Origin: an uncultured Comamonadaceae bacterium
GTDB lineage: Bacteria; Pseudomonadota; Gammaproteobacteria; Burkholderiales; Burkholderiaceae_C
Direction: 5' to 3'
Length of the DNA stretch: 7,723 nucleotides
Assembly: GCA_937893415.1 (NCBI GenBank)
Contig: CALBWZ010000280.1
Span: forward strand, 1-7,723
Program-made: the position numbers and the translations under genes
The notes under the pieces: generated by a model
The model's database searches: none
Seen by the model: the letters and a program-made list of their open reading frames with translations, nothing else
Told to the model about the DNA's origin: nothing
Shown: piece after piece, positions 1 through 5,577 of the stretch
Layout: each line of letters begins with the position of its first letter
Numbering within the stretch: the stretch's first letter is position 1

Positions 1-50
1 TCTACTGTCTCAGATTTGGCCTACAGCAGGCTGACTTATGCAGACCTTCC
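1..50. mobile_element. End of an IS5-family insertion sequence (partial, continues beyond the left edge)
   Basis: Read on the minus strand, the binding-protein gene is interrupted after TTAG (51-54 on the plus strand reads CTAA) by GGAAGGTCTGCATAAGTC (33-50). From memory, the terminal repeat of E. coli IS5 is GGAAGGTGCGAACAAGTC. The first seven bases and the last five agree, about 14 of 18 overall. IS5-group elements duplicate a 4-bp YTAR target, and TTAG fits. Just inside the end is a small dyad, gcct/aggc on the minus strand. The remaining bases, 1-32, would be subterminal IS sequence. No transposase codons can be identified in only 50 nt, and I cannot tell left end from right end. The second terminal repeat and the second copy of the target duplication lie outside the window, so this is an inference from one end plus the loss of the host frame. 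Confidence 0.68.
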
Positions 51-316
51 CTAAGCAAGTTGCGCAAGGCATCACCACCGCCAGCTCCTGGCAGGTAGGC
101 CATCTCGATGTGCTGAGCTTTAAAAAAGCCTTTTTCTTCATCCACCAGCAAGTTGGTGATCTCGGTAATAGGCTTGCTCCAGCCTGCCACGACTACCCTG
201 TCTGGTTGCACGGCGGTTTGCGACCATGCCGCTGTACTGATACACAGCGACACCGCACCCAGCAGCGACAACACCGCTGTTGTGTTGATCCATTGTTTCA
301 TCCATTGTTTAGCCAT
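2..316 (-). pseudogene. ABC transporter periplasmic substrate-binding protein, NMT1/THI5-like (ThiY-like), truncated by an insertion
   Basis: This is the N-terminal piece of a periplasmic binding protein of the NMT1/THI5-like type that feeds ABC importers of thiamine precursors, taurine or nitrate. Residues 1-33 look like a Sec signal peptide: a short Lys-containing N-region, a hydrophobic core TAVLSLLGAVSLCISTAA, then a likely cleavage near WSQ. Residues 41-88 fit the first lobe of the family (VVVAGW, then DEEKGFFKAQHIEM, then LPGAGGGDALRNLL). Similarity ends at residue 88. The last 16 residues (REGLHK...) are encoded by the apparent IS end and stop at position 2. Family members are usually 310-340 residues, so the product is missing most of both lobes. 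The gene is last in the TPP-riboswitch operon, 37 nt after the permease stop. A 12-nt in-frame tandem repeat encodes KQWM-KQWI at the start, so Met1 (316) or Met6 (301) could initiate. The thiamine-type ligand is inferred only from the riboswitch. Confidence 0.8.
289..310. repeat. 12-nt-period tandem repeat at the binding-protein start
   Basis: The plus strand reads tccattgttt at 289-298 and again at 301-310, a period of 12 nt. In the minus-strand gene this is a four-codon duplication, K-Q-W-M then K-Q-W-I, lying between two possible ATG starts. It looks like slippage that added a second usable start codon in front of the signal peptide. It keeps the frame and is not responsible for the gene's truncation. 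Confidence 0.6.
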
Positions 317-341
317 GTCGAGTTACTTTCTAGGTCATGAG

Positions 342-371
342 TGGTTAACGCTTTTAAGTGCGCGTTAACCA
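342..371. repeat. 10-bp perfect inverted repeat between permease and binding-protein genes
   Basis: The plus strand has tggttaacgc at 342-351 and its exact complement gcgttaacca at 362-371, separated by a 10-nt loop. The structure spans the stop codon of the permease gene (354-356) and lies just before the binding-protein start at 316. In the transcript it would form a stable stem-loop. No run of U follows on the minus strand, so it is not a canonical rho-independent terminator. In importer operons, stem-loops at such junctions can protect upstream mRNA or set different expression of the binding protein and the membrane parts. That role here is inference. Confidence 0.65.
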
Positions 372-1085
372 TTGAGTTGATTTATAAAAACACAGCCCCA
401 ACACGGTAATAAGTGTCAACACTGCAAACATCAAAGGGGTGTCCATTGAGCCCTGAGCGGCAATGATTAAAGCGCCCAAGCCTTTACCGGCCACAATGAA
501 CTCAGCAACCACTGCACCCACCCAGGCCAGCACAACGGCCACACGCAAACCGGCATAAATAGTGACTCGCCCAGCAGGTACTTTTAAGTGCCACAAGGTT
601 TGCCAACGGCTGGCACGCAACATCCGAAACAGCTCCAGCTGCTTGCTATCTGTTTGCCGTATGGCTGCAGCCGTGTTTTCAAGCAGGGGAAAGAAACATA
701 TCAGCGCAGTCATCACGATGATGGGCAAGCTACCGAAACCAAACCAAACGATGAAAAGTGGCGCCAGCGCCAATTTCGGGATCACCTGACTGGCCACTAC
801 AAAGGGCATCACGACACCACGCAAGCCAGTCAGCTCACCCAGCAGCAAACCACCTAGGAAGCCCATGGCGGAGCCTAATAAAAAACCCATCAGCACGGCA
901 CTCAGCGTGGACAGAATATGGGGCCACAGGTAGCCACTGGATAGACCTTGCAGCAATGAGGCCACGACAACAGAAGGTGCTGGCAACACCAATGGCGAGG
1001 TCTGATTTGAAACAACCCAGCCTTCCCAAGCGAGCAAGAAAACCACGCCCAATAGCCATGACAACATCCAACTGCGTTTCAACAC
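354..1085 (-). CDS. ABC transporter permease, SsuC/TauC/ThiX-like
   Basis: This is the integral-membrane subunit of a binding-protein-dependent importer (BPD_transp_1 superfamily), 243 residues, a normal length. Hydrophobic segments are visible at about residues 8-25, 56-82, 91-112, 119-135, 180-200 and 216-235, consistent with six inner-membrane helices. The motif IPKLALAPLFIVWFGFG (102-118) is typical of the sulfonate/taurine/nitrate/thiamine-precursor permease group. The cytoplasmic EAA-type coupling loop, ENTAAAIRQTD followed by RASRWQTLWHLKVPAG (about 136-172), is intact and would dock on the ATPase. The start is GTG at 1085, which overlaps the ATPase gene by 7 nt and suggests translational coupling. 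An ATG six codons further in (1067) is an alternative. Substrate cannot be read from the permease; a thiamine-related compound is inferred from the upstream TPP riboswitch. Confidence 0.9.
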   Translation of the reverse strand: MLKRSWMLSWLLGVVFLLAWEGWVVSNQTSPLVLPAPSVVVASLLQGLSSGYLWPHILSTLSAVLMGFLLGSAMGFLGGLLLGELTGLRGVVMPFVVASQVIPKLALAPLFIVWFGFGSLPIIVMTALICFFPLLENTAAAIRQTDSKQLELFRMLRASRWQTLWHLKVPAGRVTIYAGLRVAVVLAWVGAVVAEFIVAGKGLGALIIAAQGSMDTPLMFAVLTLITVLGLCFYKSTQWLTRT

Positions 1086-1828
1086 TGCGCTCCGTCCATG
1101 GTTGCGCGCAACCGTTCACACAAGGCGTTAAAGGGCGGTGAGTAGCGCAGCGTTGGTTGTCGTGGTGTTGGCAAGTTGACGTCATAACTTGCATTGATTT
1201 TTCCGGCGCGCATGCAACTGACGCGGTTTCCGAGATACACAGCCTCACTGATGTCGTGGGTCACAAACAAGACCGACGTGCCAAAGGCAAGGCACAACTT
1301 GAGAAAATCACGTTGTAATTCGTCTCGTGTGATGGCGTCTAAGGCGGCAAAAGGCTCATCCATAAACAGCATGGATGGTTTTAGGATTAAGGCGCGGGCA
1401 ATGGCAACACGGCTTTGTTGACCACCGGACAGACCAGACACCTTGCTGTGTGCAATATTTGTTAAACCAAGCTGCTCCAGCAGCTGCGCCGCATGGCGCC
1501 TATCAGCGACCGTGACCGTGCGGTGCAAACTCACAGGCAACAACAGGTTGTCGCTCACATCTAGCCAATCGAGCAACGTAGGCGCTTGAAACACAAACCC
1601 CATTTCAGGTCTGGGTGCTTGCAAGGCGATGCCATTCAAATGCACCGAGCCTTGTTGTGGGCGCAATAAACCCGCAGCAACTTTCAGTAAGCTGGTTTTG
1701 CCGCAACCACTGCGACCAATAAGGCAGTGAATTTCCCCTTTGTTAACGTGCAAACTCACGTCGCGCACAACTTGGCTTTGCTCGGGGTAGCTCAAACTCA
1801 CAGCGTCAAGTTGCAAAAAAATAGCCAT
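1079..1828 (-). CDS. ABC transporter ATP-binding protein, SsuB/TauB/ThiZ-like
   Basis: This is the nucleotide-binding subunit (249 residues) that powers the importer at the inner face of the membrane. All catalytic motifs are present: Walker A GRSGCGKTS (38-46), Q-loop Gln at 81, signature LSGGQQSR (133-140), Walker B LFMDEPF (154-160), D-loop ALDAIT (from 162) and the H-loop His at 191 (VTHDISEA). The stretch FQAPTLLDWLDVSDN (80-94) is typical of ATPases serving the nitrate/taurine/thiamine-precursor importers. The frame stays open further upstream to 1906, but that extension lies inside the luxC-like gene. The ATG at 1828 gives the conventional N-terminus (MAIFLQLDAVSLSY) and sits 1 nt after the luxC-like stop codon. 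The 3' end overlaps the permease start by 7 nt. Because the partner binding protein is interrupted, this ATPase may have no functional importer in this strain. Confidence 0.93.
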   Translation of the reverse strand: MAIFLQLDAVSLSYPEQSQVVRDVSLHVNKGEIHCLIGRSGCGKTSLLKVAAGLLRPQQGSVHLNGIALQAPRPEMGFVFQAPTLLDWLDVSDNLLLPVSLHRTVTVADRRHAAQLLEQLGLTNIAHSKVSGLSGGQQSRVAIARALILKPSMLFMDEPFAALDAITRDELQRDFLKLCLAFGTSVLFVTHDISEAVYLGNRVSCMRAGKINASYDVNLPTPRQPTLRYSPPFNALCERLRATMDGAQC

Positions 1829-1829
1829 C

Positions 1830-3293
1830 TCAGATCTCGTAGGCCGTGAACTGCTCGCCGCTGCGCTCAGCGCTGTCTTCAATATCCACCATGCGCACCA
1901 AATCAAGCAAGCTGAAGCGCCCGTCGTGATGCCAGCCTGCTGCAGGTTGTGTCATAGCACCCAAGGCACACACACGGGTTACACCGGCTCTGCCCAAGCC
2001 ATCTGATAGCACCAAGAGTTCTTCGGGCGAGGCCGCCACACCTGCCGTTTGTAAAAAGTCACGCTGCTGTTCAACGAGCGCGGCAATGTCGTCCAAACTG
2101 TCCACAGCCACCACCAGCACCCTGCGGTTCAGTGGGCCTGGAGAGAGGGGCAAACTGCGTTCAGAAAACACCACTGTCCCCCACACCGCATGGCTACCCA
2201 TCACGGTTAAATGCGCATTGGTGACAGCCTCTAACTCATAGGCATTGCACCAAGCACTGACTTGTCCAGCCTCCTCAAGCGACAGCTCGCGTTGGGGGAG
2301 TTTGTGCGACACAGCCGCAAGTGACGTTGTGAGGTACTGGGCAAACTCCAGTGGGCTCACCACGCCACCACGCTGCACATAGACCATGTGCGGCGAGTAG
2401 CAGCCTTGTTGGTCATAACGGGCCACGTCCAATGCCAATTGGTGCGCCAGTTGTGGGCCTGTACCAGCGCACAGTGCGCTTGCACTGACGACGCCAAAGC
2501 TCAACTTATGGCCGTGCGCAATAAAACGCGTGGTCACTGGGACATTGGCTTGCATGGCTTGCAAAACGTCATTGCCGCCGTAAGCCACCACCACATCGGC
2601 CAATCCAAAGGCATGCTGCTCGGCATGTGATGCAGCGCCGCTTGGCCACCACACGACTGCGAAGCAATCTGACCAGCGTGGCTCTATATCGACCAATAAG
2701 CGGGCATACAAACTTGCAAAAATTGGCTCTGCGCTAGAGACCTTGCCAATGGAGCCGGCTTTCACCAACAGACCAGACACAAAGCTCCACAGAGACAACG
2801 CAGGGACATTGCCCGCCCACACATGGAGCATGAGGTCTGGGCCATAGGCTTTCGACCAGCCGCCTTTTACACGGGGTTGAAACTCATCAAGCAGTTTGGG
2901 ATTGGGGAAATCCTCGACCACAAAACGTTGCAGCTGCAACGCTCTAAATGTATGCAGGTAAGCGTTCAGGTTCAGCCTTACCATCTCGCTGGTAAAGCCT
3001 GTTGCCAATGGCAACAGGCGCTCAAGCGCTTGGCGGTATAAATCGCCTTGGTCTAGGAGGCGGGCTGTAGCCAAATCCAGCACGCGGACAATCTCAGAGA
3101 CCTTCATGGTCTTTAAATGCGCCTGACTTGCACAACGAATACGGTCTGCCAACGCGGCCATCTGACCCGCGCTGATCAGTGGCATATCGACCAGCAATGG
3201 CGCGTCAAGCGAACCCATGGTCACCCGGTTCCAAGACACATCGGCATCGGCAATACCAGGCAGATAGCCTGCTTTAAAGTCTGGCGCAGTCAC
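1830..3293 (-). CDS. LuxC-like acyl-CoA / acyl-protein reductase
   Basis: This 487-residue protein belongs to the LuxC family (PF05893), an aldehyde-dehydrogenase-fold enzyme. In luminous bacteria it reduces an activated fatty acyl group to aldehyde with NADPH. The nucleotide-binding core is visible as HVWAGNVPALSLWSFVSGLL followed by VKAGSIGKVSSAEP (157-190). YGGNDVL (238-244) follows, and the likely acyl-accepting cysteine is Cys298 in the context QQGCYSPHMVYV (295-306). Length matches LuxC (about 480). The start is GTG at 3293, forming a GTGA overlap with the stop codon of the LuxE-like gene, so the two are translationally coupled. The ATPase gene starts 1 nt after its stop. No luciferase genes are present, so light production is not supported. 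Placement between a TPP riboswitch and an importer suggests reduction of a thiamine-related carboxylic acid. This is inference; a fatty acid or other acyl substrate remains possible. Confidence 0.9.
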   Translation of the reverse strand: MTAPDFKAGYLPGIADADVSWNRVTMGSLDAPLLVDMPLISAGQMAALADRIRCASQAHLKTMKVSEIVRVLDLATARLLDQGDLYRQALERLLPLATGFTSEMVRLNLNAYLHTFRALQLQRFVVEDFPNPKLLDEFQPRVKGGWSKAYGPDLMLHVWAGNVPALSLWSFVSGLLVKAGSIGKVSSAEPIFASLYARLLVDIEPRWSDCFAVVWWPSGAASHAEQHAFGLADVVVAYGGNDVLQAMQANVPVTTRFIAHGHKLSFGVVSASALCAGTGPQLAHQLALDVARYDQQGCYSPHMVYVQRGGVVSPLEFAQYLTTSLAAVSHKLPQRELSLEEAGQVSAWCNAYELEAVTNAHLTVMGSHAVWGTVVFSERSLPLSPGPLNRRVLVVAVDSLDDIAALVEQQRDFLQTAGVAASPEELLVLSDGLGRAGVTRVCALGAMTQPAAGWHHDGRFSLLDLVRMVDIEDSAERSGEQFTAYEI

Positions 3294-4423
3294 GGCGCAG
3301 ACGCTTTCAAAAACTCATCCACAGCCAACGAGCAGCCTTTTGCTTGTGTGCCTTGTGCGCGGCCTAATAAAACAAAACCATGGTCTTGCATCACGCCTAC
3401 ATCTTCAGTCAGTATGGTGACCACCGAGTTGTAGTTGGCCAAGTCGGTATGGGCCAACACACCCCGCTCGCCAGGGGCAACGGCTTGGCCAGTCAGTGGC
3501 TCGACCAAGCGAGAGCGAATCCAATGGGGGCCGCTTTTTACCGACGGCGTAATGTGATTGCCCGCATCGTAAAACTGGCTGCTCAACTCAGTCATGCCGT
3601 ACATATTGAGGCAACGCTCAGCGCTGACGCCAAACGTGGCTGACAGCTGCTGGTAAAACGCCTCGACAGGCACATCTCTAGACTGCCCTTTGAAGCCACC
3701 GGTATCCAACAACAAGCTCTCCGCTGGCAAGGTAAACGTTAGGTTCCGTGCTTTCAGCTCGTCCATCAGATGCACAAAACTAAAACTAGCTCCTAGCAAA
3801 AAGAAAGGCTCGCCTGCGCGCTGTGCATCCAGCAATGCCTCGCACAACAAGTCGACTTGCAGGCCCTTGTCGTTCAAGTAATGGGCACTGTCTGGCGTTG
3901 CGAATGACGCAAGCGCCAGCCCCAAATAATGCGCCAAGGAGGAGTTGGGCAGCAGGTGCTCGTCAGGGAAAAGAATACCCATGCGGACATGCTTGAGTCC
4001 GCGCATCACATGCTGGTCAAAGTTGCGCAACATAGATGCGTCATAAACGGCCATGCTGGGGTGGTAGTGCCTGCCCTTCACATCGCCTCTGGTTGTCCCG
4101 CTGGTCATGAACACCCTGTCACACGTCTGCGGTTCAACGCAACTGAGTGTCAAATCCTTGAAGGCGTTGATGGGTACAGCAGGAATGTCACGCCAATCTT
4201 TTACCACCCGCGGTGTCTTGCCGCGGCTGTGGCAAAAACGCTGGAAAGGCACATTGTTTGCAAACTGGTGGGCAAACACGCGCAGTGCCAGCGCGTTGAA
4301 CGCCTCGTCGCTGACCTGGGGCTTCGCCATAAAGCCGAGGACATCTGCAACCAACAAGTCACAAGCGGTTTGATCGATAGCCAACATGTGGTGCCATTCT
4401 GTACAGGCAGGTCGGCTTGCCAT
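3290..4423 (-). CDS. LuxE-like acyl-protein synthetase (ATP-dependent carboxylate activation)
   Basis: This 377-residue member of the LuxE family (PF04443) is distantly related to ANL adenylating enzymes. LuxE activates a free carboxylic acid with ATP to an acyl-AMP, takes the acyl group onto a cysteine near its C-terminus, and passes it to LuxC. Visible motifs are the ATP/AMP loop MTSGTTRGDVKGRH (106-119), LDTGGFKG (239-246), NMYGMTEL (273-280, resembling the ANL YGxTE motif), EDVGVMQDHGFVLLGR (340-355), and AKGCSL (361-366) with Cys364 as the likely acyl-transfer residue. The ATG at 4423 lies 42 nt downstream of the TPP aptamer and has only a weak ribosome site (acggg). An internal ATG at 4387 is an alternative start. 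The gene is first in the operon and overlaps the LuxC-like gene by 4 nt. luxD, which supplies fatty acids in lux operons, is absent, so the acid probably comes from elsewhere, perhaps via the importer. Confidence 0.9.
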   Translation of the reverse strand: MASRPACTEWHHMLAIDQTACDLLVADVLGFMAKPQVSDEAFNALALRVFAHQFANNVPFQRFCHSRGKTPRVVKDWRDIPAVPINAFKDLTLSCVEPQTCDRVFMTSGTTRGDVKGRHYHPSMAVYDASMLRNFDQHVMRGLKHVRMGILFPDEHLLPNSSLAHYLGLALASFATPDSAHYLNDKGLQVDLLCEALLDAQRAGEPFFLLGASFSFVHLMDELKARNLTFTLPAESLLLDTGGFKGQSRDVPVEAFYQQLSATFGVSAERCLNMYGMTELSSQFYDAGNHITPSVKSGPHWIRSRLVEPLTGQAVAPGERGVLAHTDLANYNSVVTILTEDVGVMQDHGFVLLGRAQGTQAKGCSLAVDEFLKASAP

Positions 4424-4465
4424 AACCCGTGCAGCAAAAATACAGCTGTGTGAGTCGTTTGTATG

Positions 4466-4551
4466 GCTAGCTTCCCTGCGCGAGGATTACCTCAATCAGG
4501 TTCAAAGGGACTTTCTCAGTCGAGGCCGGCAACGGTCTCAACACCCCTAGC
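4466..4551 (-). promoter_or_regulatory. TPP riboswitch (THI-box aptamer)
   Basis: Read on the minus strand, the segment carries the hallmarks of the thiamine pyrophosphate aptamer in order. A P1 strand gctag (4551-4547) is followed by gggtgttgagacc, the conserved CTGAGA (4519-4514), the core CCCTTTGAACCTGATT (4509-4494), GGTAAT, then GCGCAGGGAAG (4480-4470) and the closing P1 strand ctagc (4470-4466). The two P1 strands are exact complements. TPP riboswitches normally switch thiamine synthesis and uptake genes off when TPP is plentiful. The aptamer ends 42 nt before the LuxE-like ATG, with no obvious U-tract terminator between them. Control at translation initiation is therefore more likely than attenuation. 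No clear anti-Shine-Dalgarno pairing was found by eye. Confidence 0.96.
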
Positions 4552-4581
4552 GAATGTGCTTTATTAATGCAGCACAAATTA

Positions 4582-4616
4582 AGTATATGCGAAGTTCTAA
4601 TGCCCTTGCAGGCATG
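4582..4616 (-). promoter_or_regulatory. Candidate sigma-70 promoter of the riboswitch operon
   Basis: On the minus strand TATACT (plus 4582-4587) matches five of six bases of a -10 box. It lies about 30 nt upstream of the riboswitch P1 stem, so transcription would begin just before the aptamer. The -35 region about 17 nt further upstream (around tgcaag) is a poor match. The call rests on the -10 sequence and position only. Confidence 0.35.
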
Positions 4617-4749
4617 GCGTGTTGCGAGACCAGCGACCACAGCTGCTGCCACTTGCGCAAGGCCACACCTCAACACATAACGGCGCTGAAAAACCCTCAT
4701 ATATGGGCTGGTAAGGAATGCGGATGCCGTTACAACGTCAAGTGACAGA

Positions 4750-4776
4750 GGCGCTATGGCAGCGCCAGTAGCGCTG
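4750..4776. repeat. Overlapping GC-rich inverted repeats after the enoyl-CoA hydratase gene
   Basis: On the plus strand ggcgct (4750-4755) pairs with agcgcc (4761-4766), and cagcgc (4760-4765) pairs with gcgctg (4771-4776). Both are perfect 6-bp stems with 5-nt loops. They share the middle arm, so they are mutually exclusive. The structure starts 9 nt past the stop codon at 4785 on the minus strand. It may mark the end of the lgt transcript, but no U-run follows, so it is not a textbook intrinsic terminator. Confidence 0.45.
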
Positions 4777-4784
4777 CACAACGC

Positions 4785-5576
4785 TTAAAACTGGGGCGGG
4801 CGTTTGGCCAAAAATGCATCGATGCCTTCACGGTGTTGGTCTGAGTCCGCATAGGCATAGGCTTGCCCAATGGGCAACACACCGCCCACGGCATGTTGCA
4901 GCATGTCAGGCCAGCGTGCGCGCAAGGCTTGCTTGTTTAACGCGGCGGCCTGAGGCGACAACTTCACCAAGCGGTGCATGATGCGAAACACTTCCATATC
5001 GAGCGCGTCCGCTGGGCAGGCGTGGCTTAGAAAACCTGTATGTATCAGCCGCTCGCTGCCCACCACGGCGGCCAACAACAACACATTGCGCGCCACAGCA
5101 TCGCCTACCGCGTGGGCCACAATAGCGGACTCTTTTGGCGCCATGGGAAAGCCCAGCTTGGCAATAGGCGCACCAAATTTAGCGCCTAGGTTGGCCAAGC
5201 GAAGGTCGGCGCAACTGGCCATCTCAAGACCTGCACCCATGCACGTATTAGAAATATTGGCCACCACTGGCAAATCGCAAGCCAAAATAGCGCGCAAGCC
5301 TGGCCACACCAGCTCCTCATGGAAATGGGTGAGCTTGGTTTGGTCAAACCTAAAGCTCGGATATTCGCTGATATCGCCTCCAGAACAAAATGCCTTGCCA
5401 TGCGCATCGCCCACCAATTCCACAGCACGCGCTTGCGGATTGGCCGCTATGGCATCAAACACGCGGGGCAGCTCAACCCACATGTCACGGTTCATGGCGT
5501 TCATGCGCGTTGGGTTGCTGATGGTCACACGTGCCCACCAAGGATGGGGCCAAGTCAACGTGACATGGGCACCCAT
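4785..5576 (-). CDS. Enoyl-CoA hydratase/isomerase (crotonase) family protein
   Basis: This is a 263-residue protein of the crotonase superfamily, whose members act on acyl-CoA thioesters. The oxyanion-hole elements are visible: KAFCSGGDISEY (61-72) and CMGAGLEMASCADLRLA (112-128). Glu118 matches the first catalytic glutamate of enoyl-CoA hydratase (Glu144 in rat). The second glutamate (Glu164) lies in FGQPEILLG in the classical enzyme. Here the region reads FGAPIAKLGFP (134-144), with Ile138 in its place. The reaction may thus be isomerisation, hydrolysis or something else rather than classical hydration; I do not assign a substrate. The frame is open upstream to 5624, but the ATG at 5576 is preferred because it follows the lgt stop by 1 nt and gives a normal N-terminus. 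It is cotranscribed with lgt. The 234-nt gap and dyads before the riboswitch argue against belonging to the thiamine operon. Confidence 0.9.
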   Translation of the reverse strand: MGAHVTLTWPHPWWARVTISNPTRMNAMNRDMWVELPRVFDAIAANPQARAVELVGDAHGKAFCSGGDISEYPSFRFDQTKLTHFHEELVWPGLRAILACDLPVVANISNTCMGAGLEMASCADLRLANLGAKFGAPIAKLGFPMAPKESAIVAHAVGDAVARNVLLLAAVVGSERLIHTGFLSHACPADALDMEVFRIMHRLVKLSPQAAALNKQALRARWPDMLQHAVGGVLPIGQAYAYADSDQHREGIDAFLAKRPPQF

Positions 5577-5577
5577 G

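Larger units (their letters stand above)
4552..4784. other. Non-coding gap between the enoyl-CoA hydratase gene and the riboswitch
   Basis: This stretch of about 230 nt separates the lgt unit from the TPP operon. No convincing coding region is present; a minus-strand frame through 4467-4781 runs across the riboswitch and resembles no protein. It contains GC-rich overlapping dyads at 4750-4776, a candidate -10 box at 4582-4587, and a small 5-bp dyad gtgct/agcac (4556-4560 with 4571-4575). Otherwise nothing is recognised. Confidence 0.7.

Noticed and set aside
2..50. The open frame ending at position 2 as a complete small secreted protein of 104 residues
   Set aside because: Residues 41-88 match the beginning of a much larger binding protein, and the last 16 codons coincide with an IS5-type end, so it is a truncated fusion.
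835..1248. Minus-strand open frame across the ATPase/permease junction
   Set aside because: It is out of frame with two well-supported ABC transporter genes and has no family features.
1829..1906. A longer N-terminus for the ABC ATPase starting at 1906
   Set aside because: The 26 extra residues overlap the end of the LuxC-like gene and do not look like an ATPase N-terminus; ATG 1828 gives the standard start and a 1-nt coupling.
1830..4423. A bioluminescence (lux) operon
   Set aside because: Only luxE- and luxC-like genes are present. There is no luxA, luxB, luxD or luxG, and the genes are joined to an importer and a TPP riboswitch instead.
4681..4710. An intrinsic terminator on the minus strand from cccatatatgaggg followed by ttttt
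   Set aside because: The U-run is present, but only three G-C pairs form in the stem, too weak to call.
4467..4781. A 104-residue minus-strand open frame in the gap before the LuxE-like gene
   Set aside because: It runs through the whole TPP aptamer, resembles no protein, and has no good ribosome site; the conserved RNA explains the sequence better.
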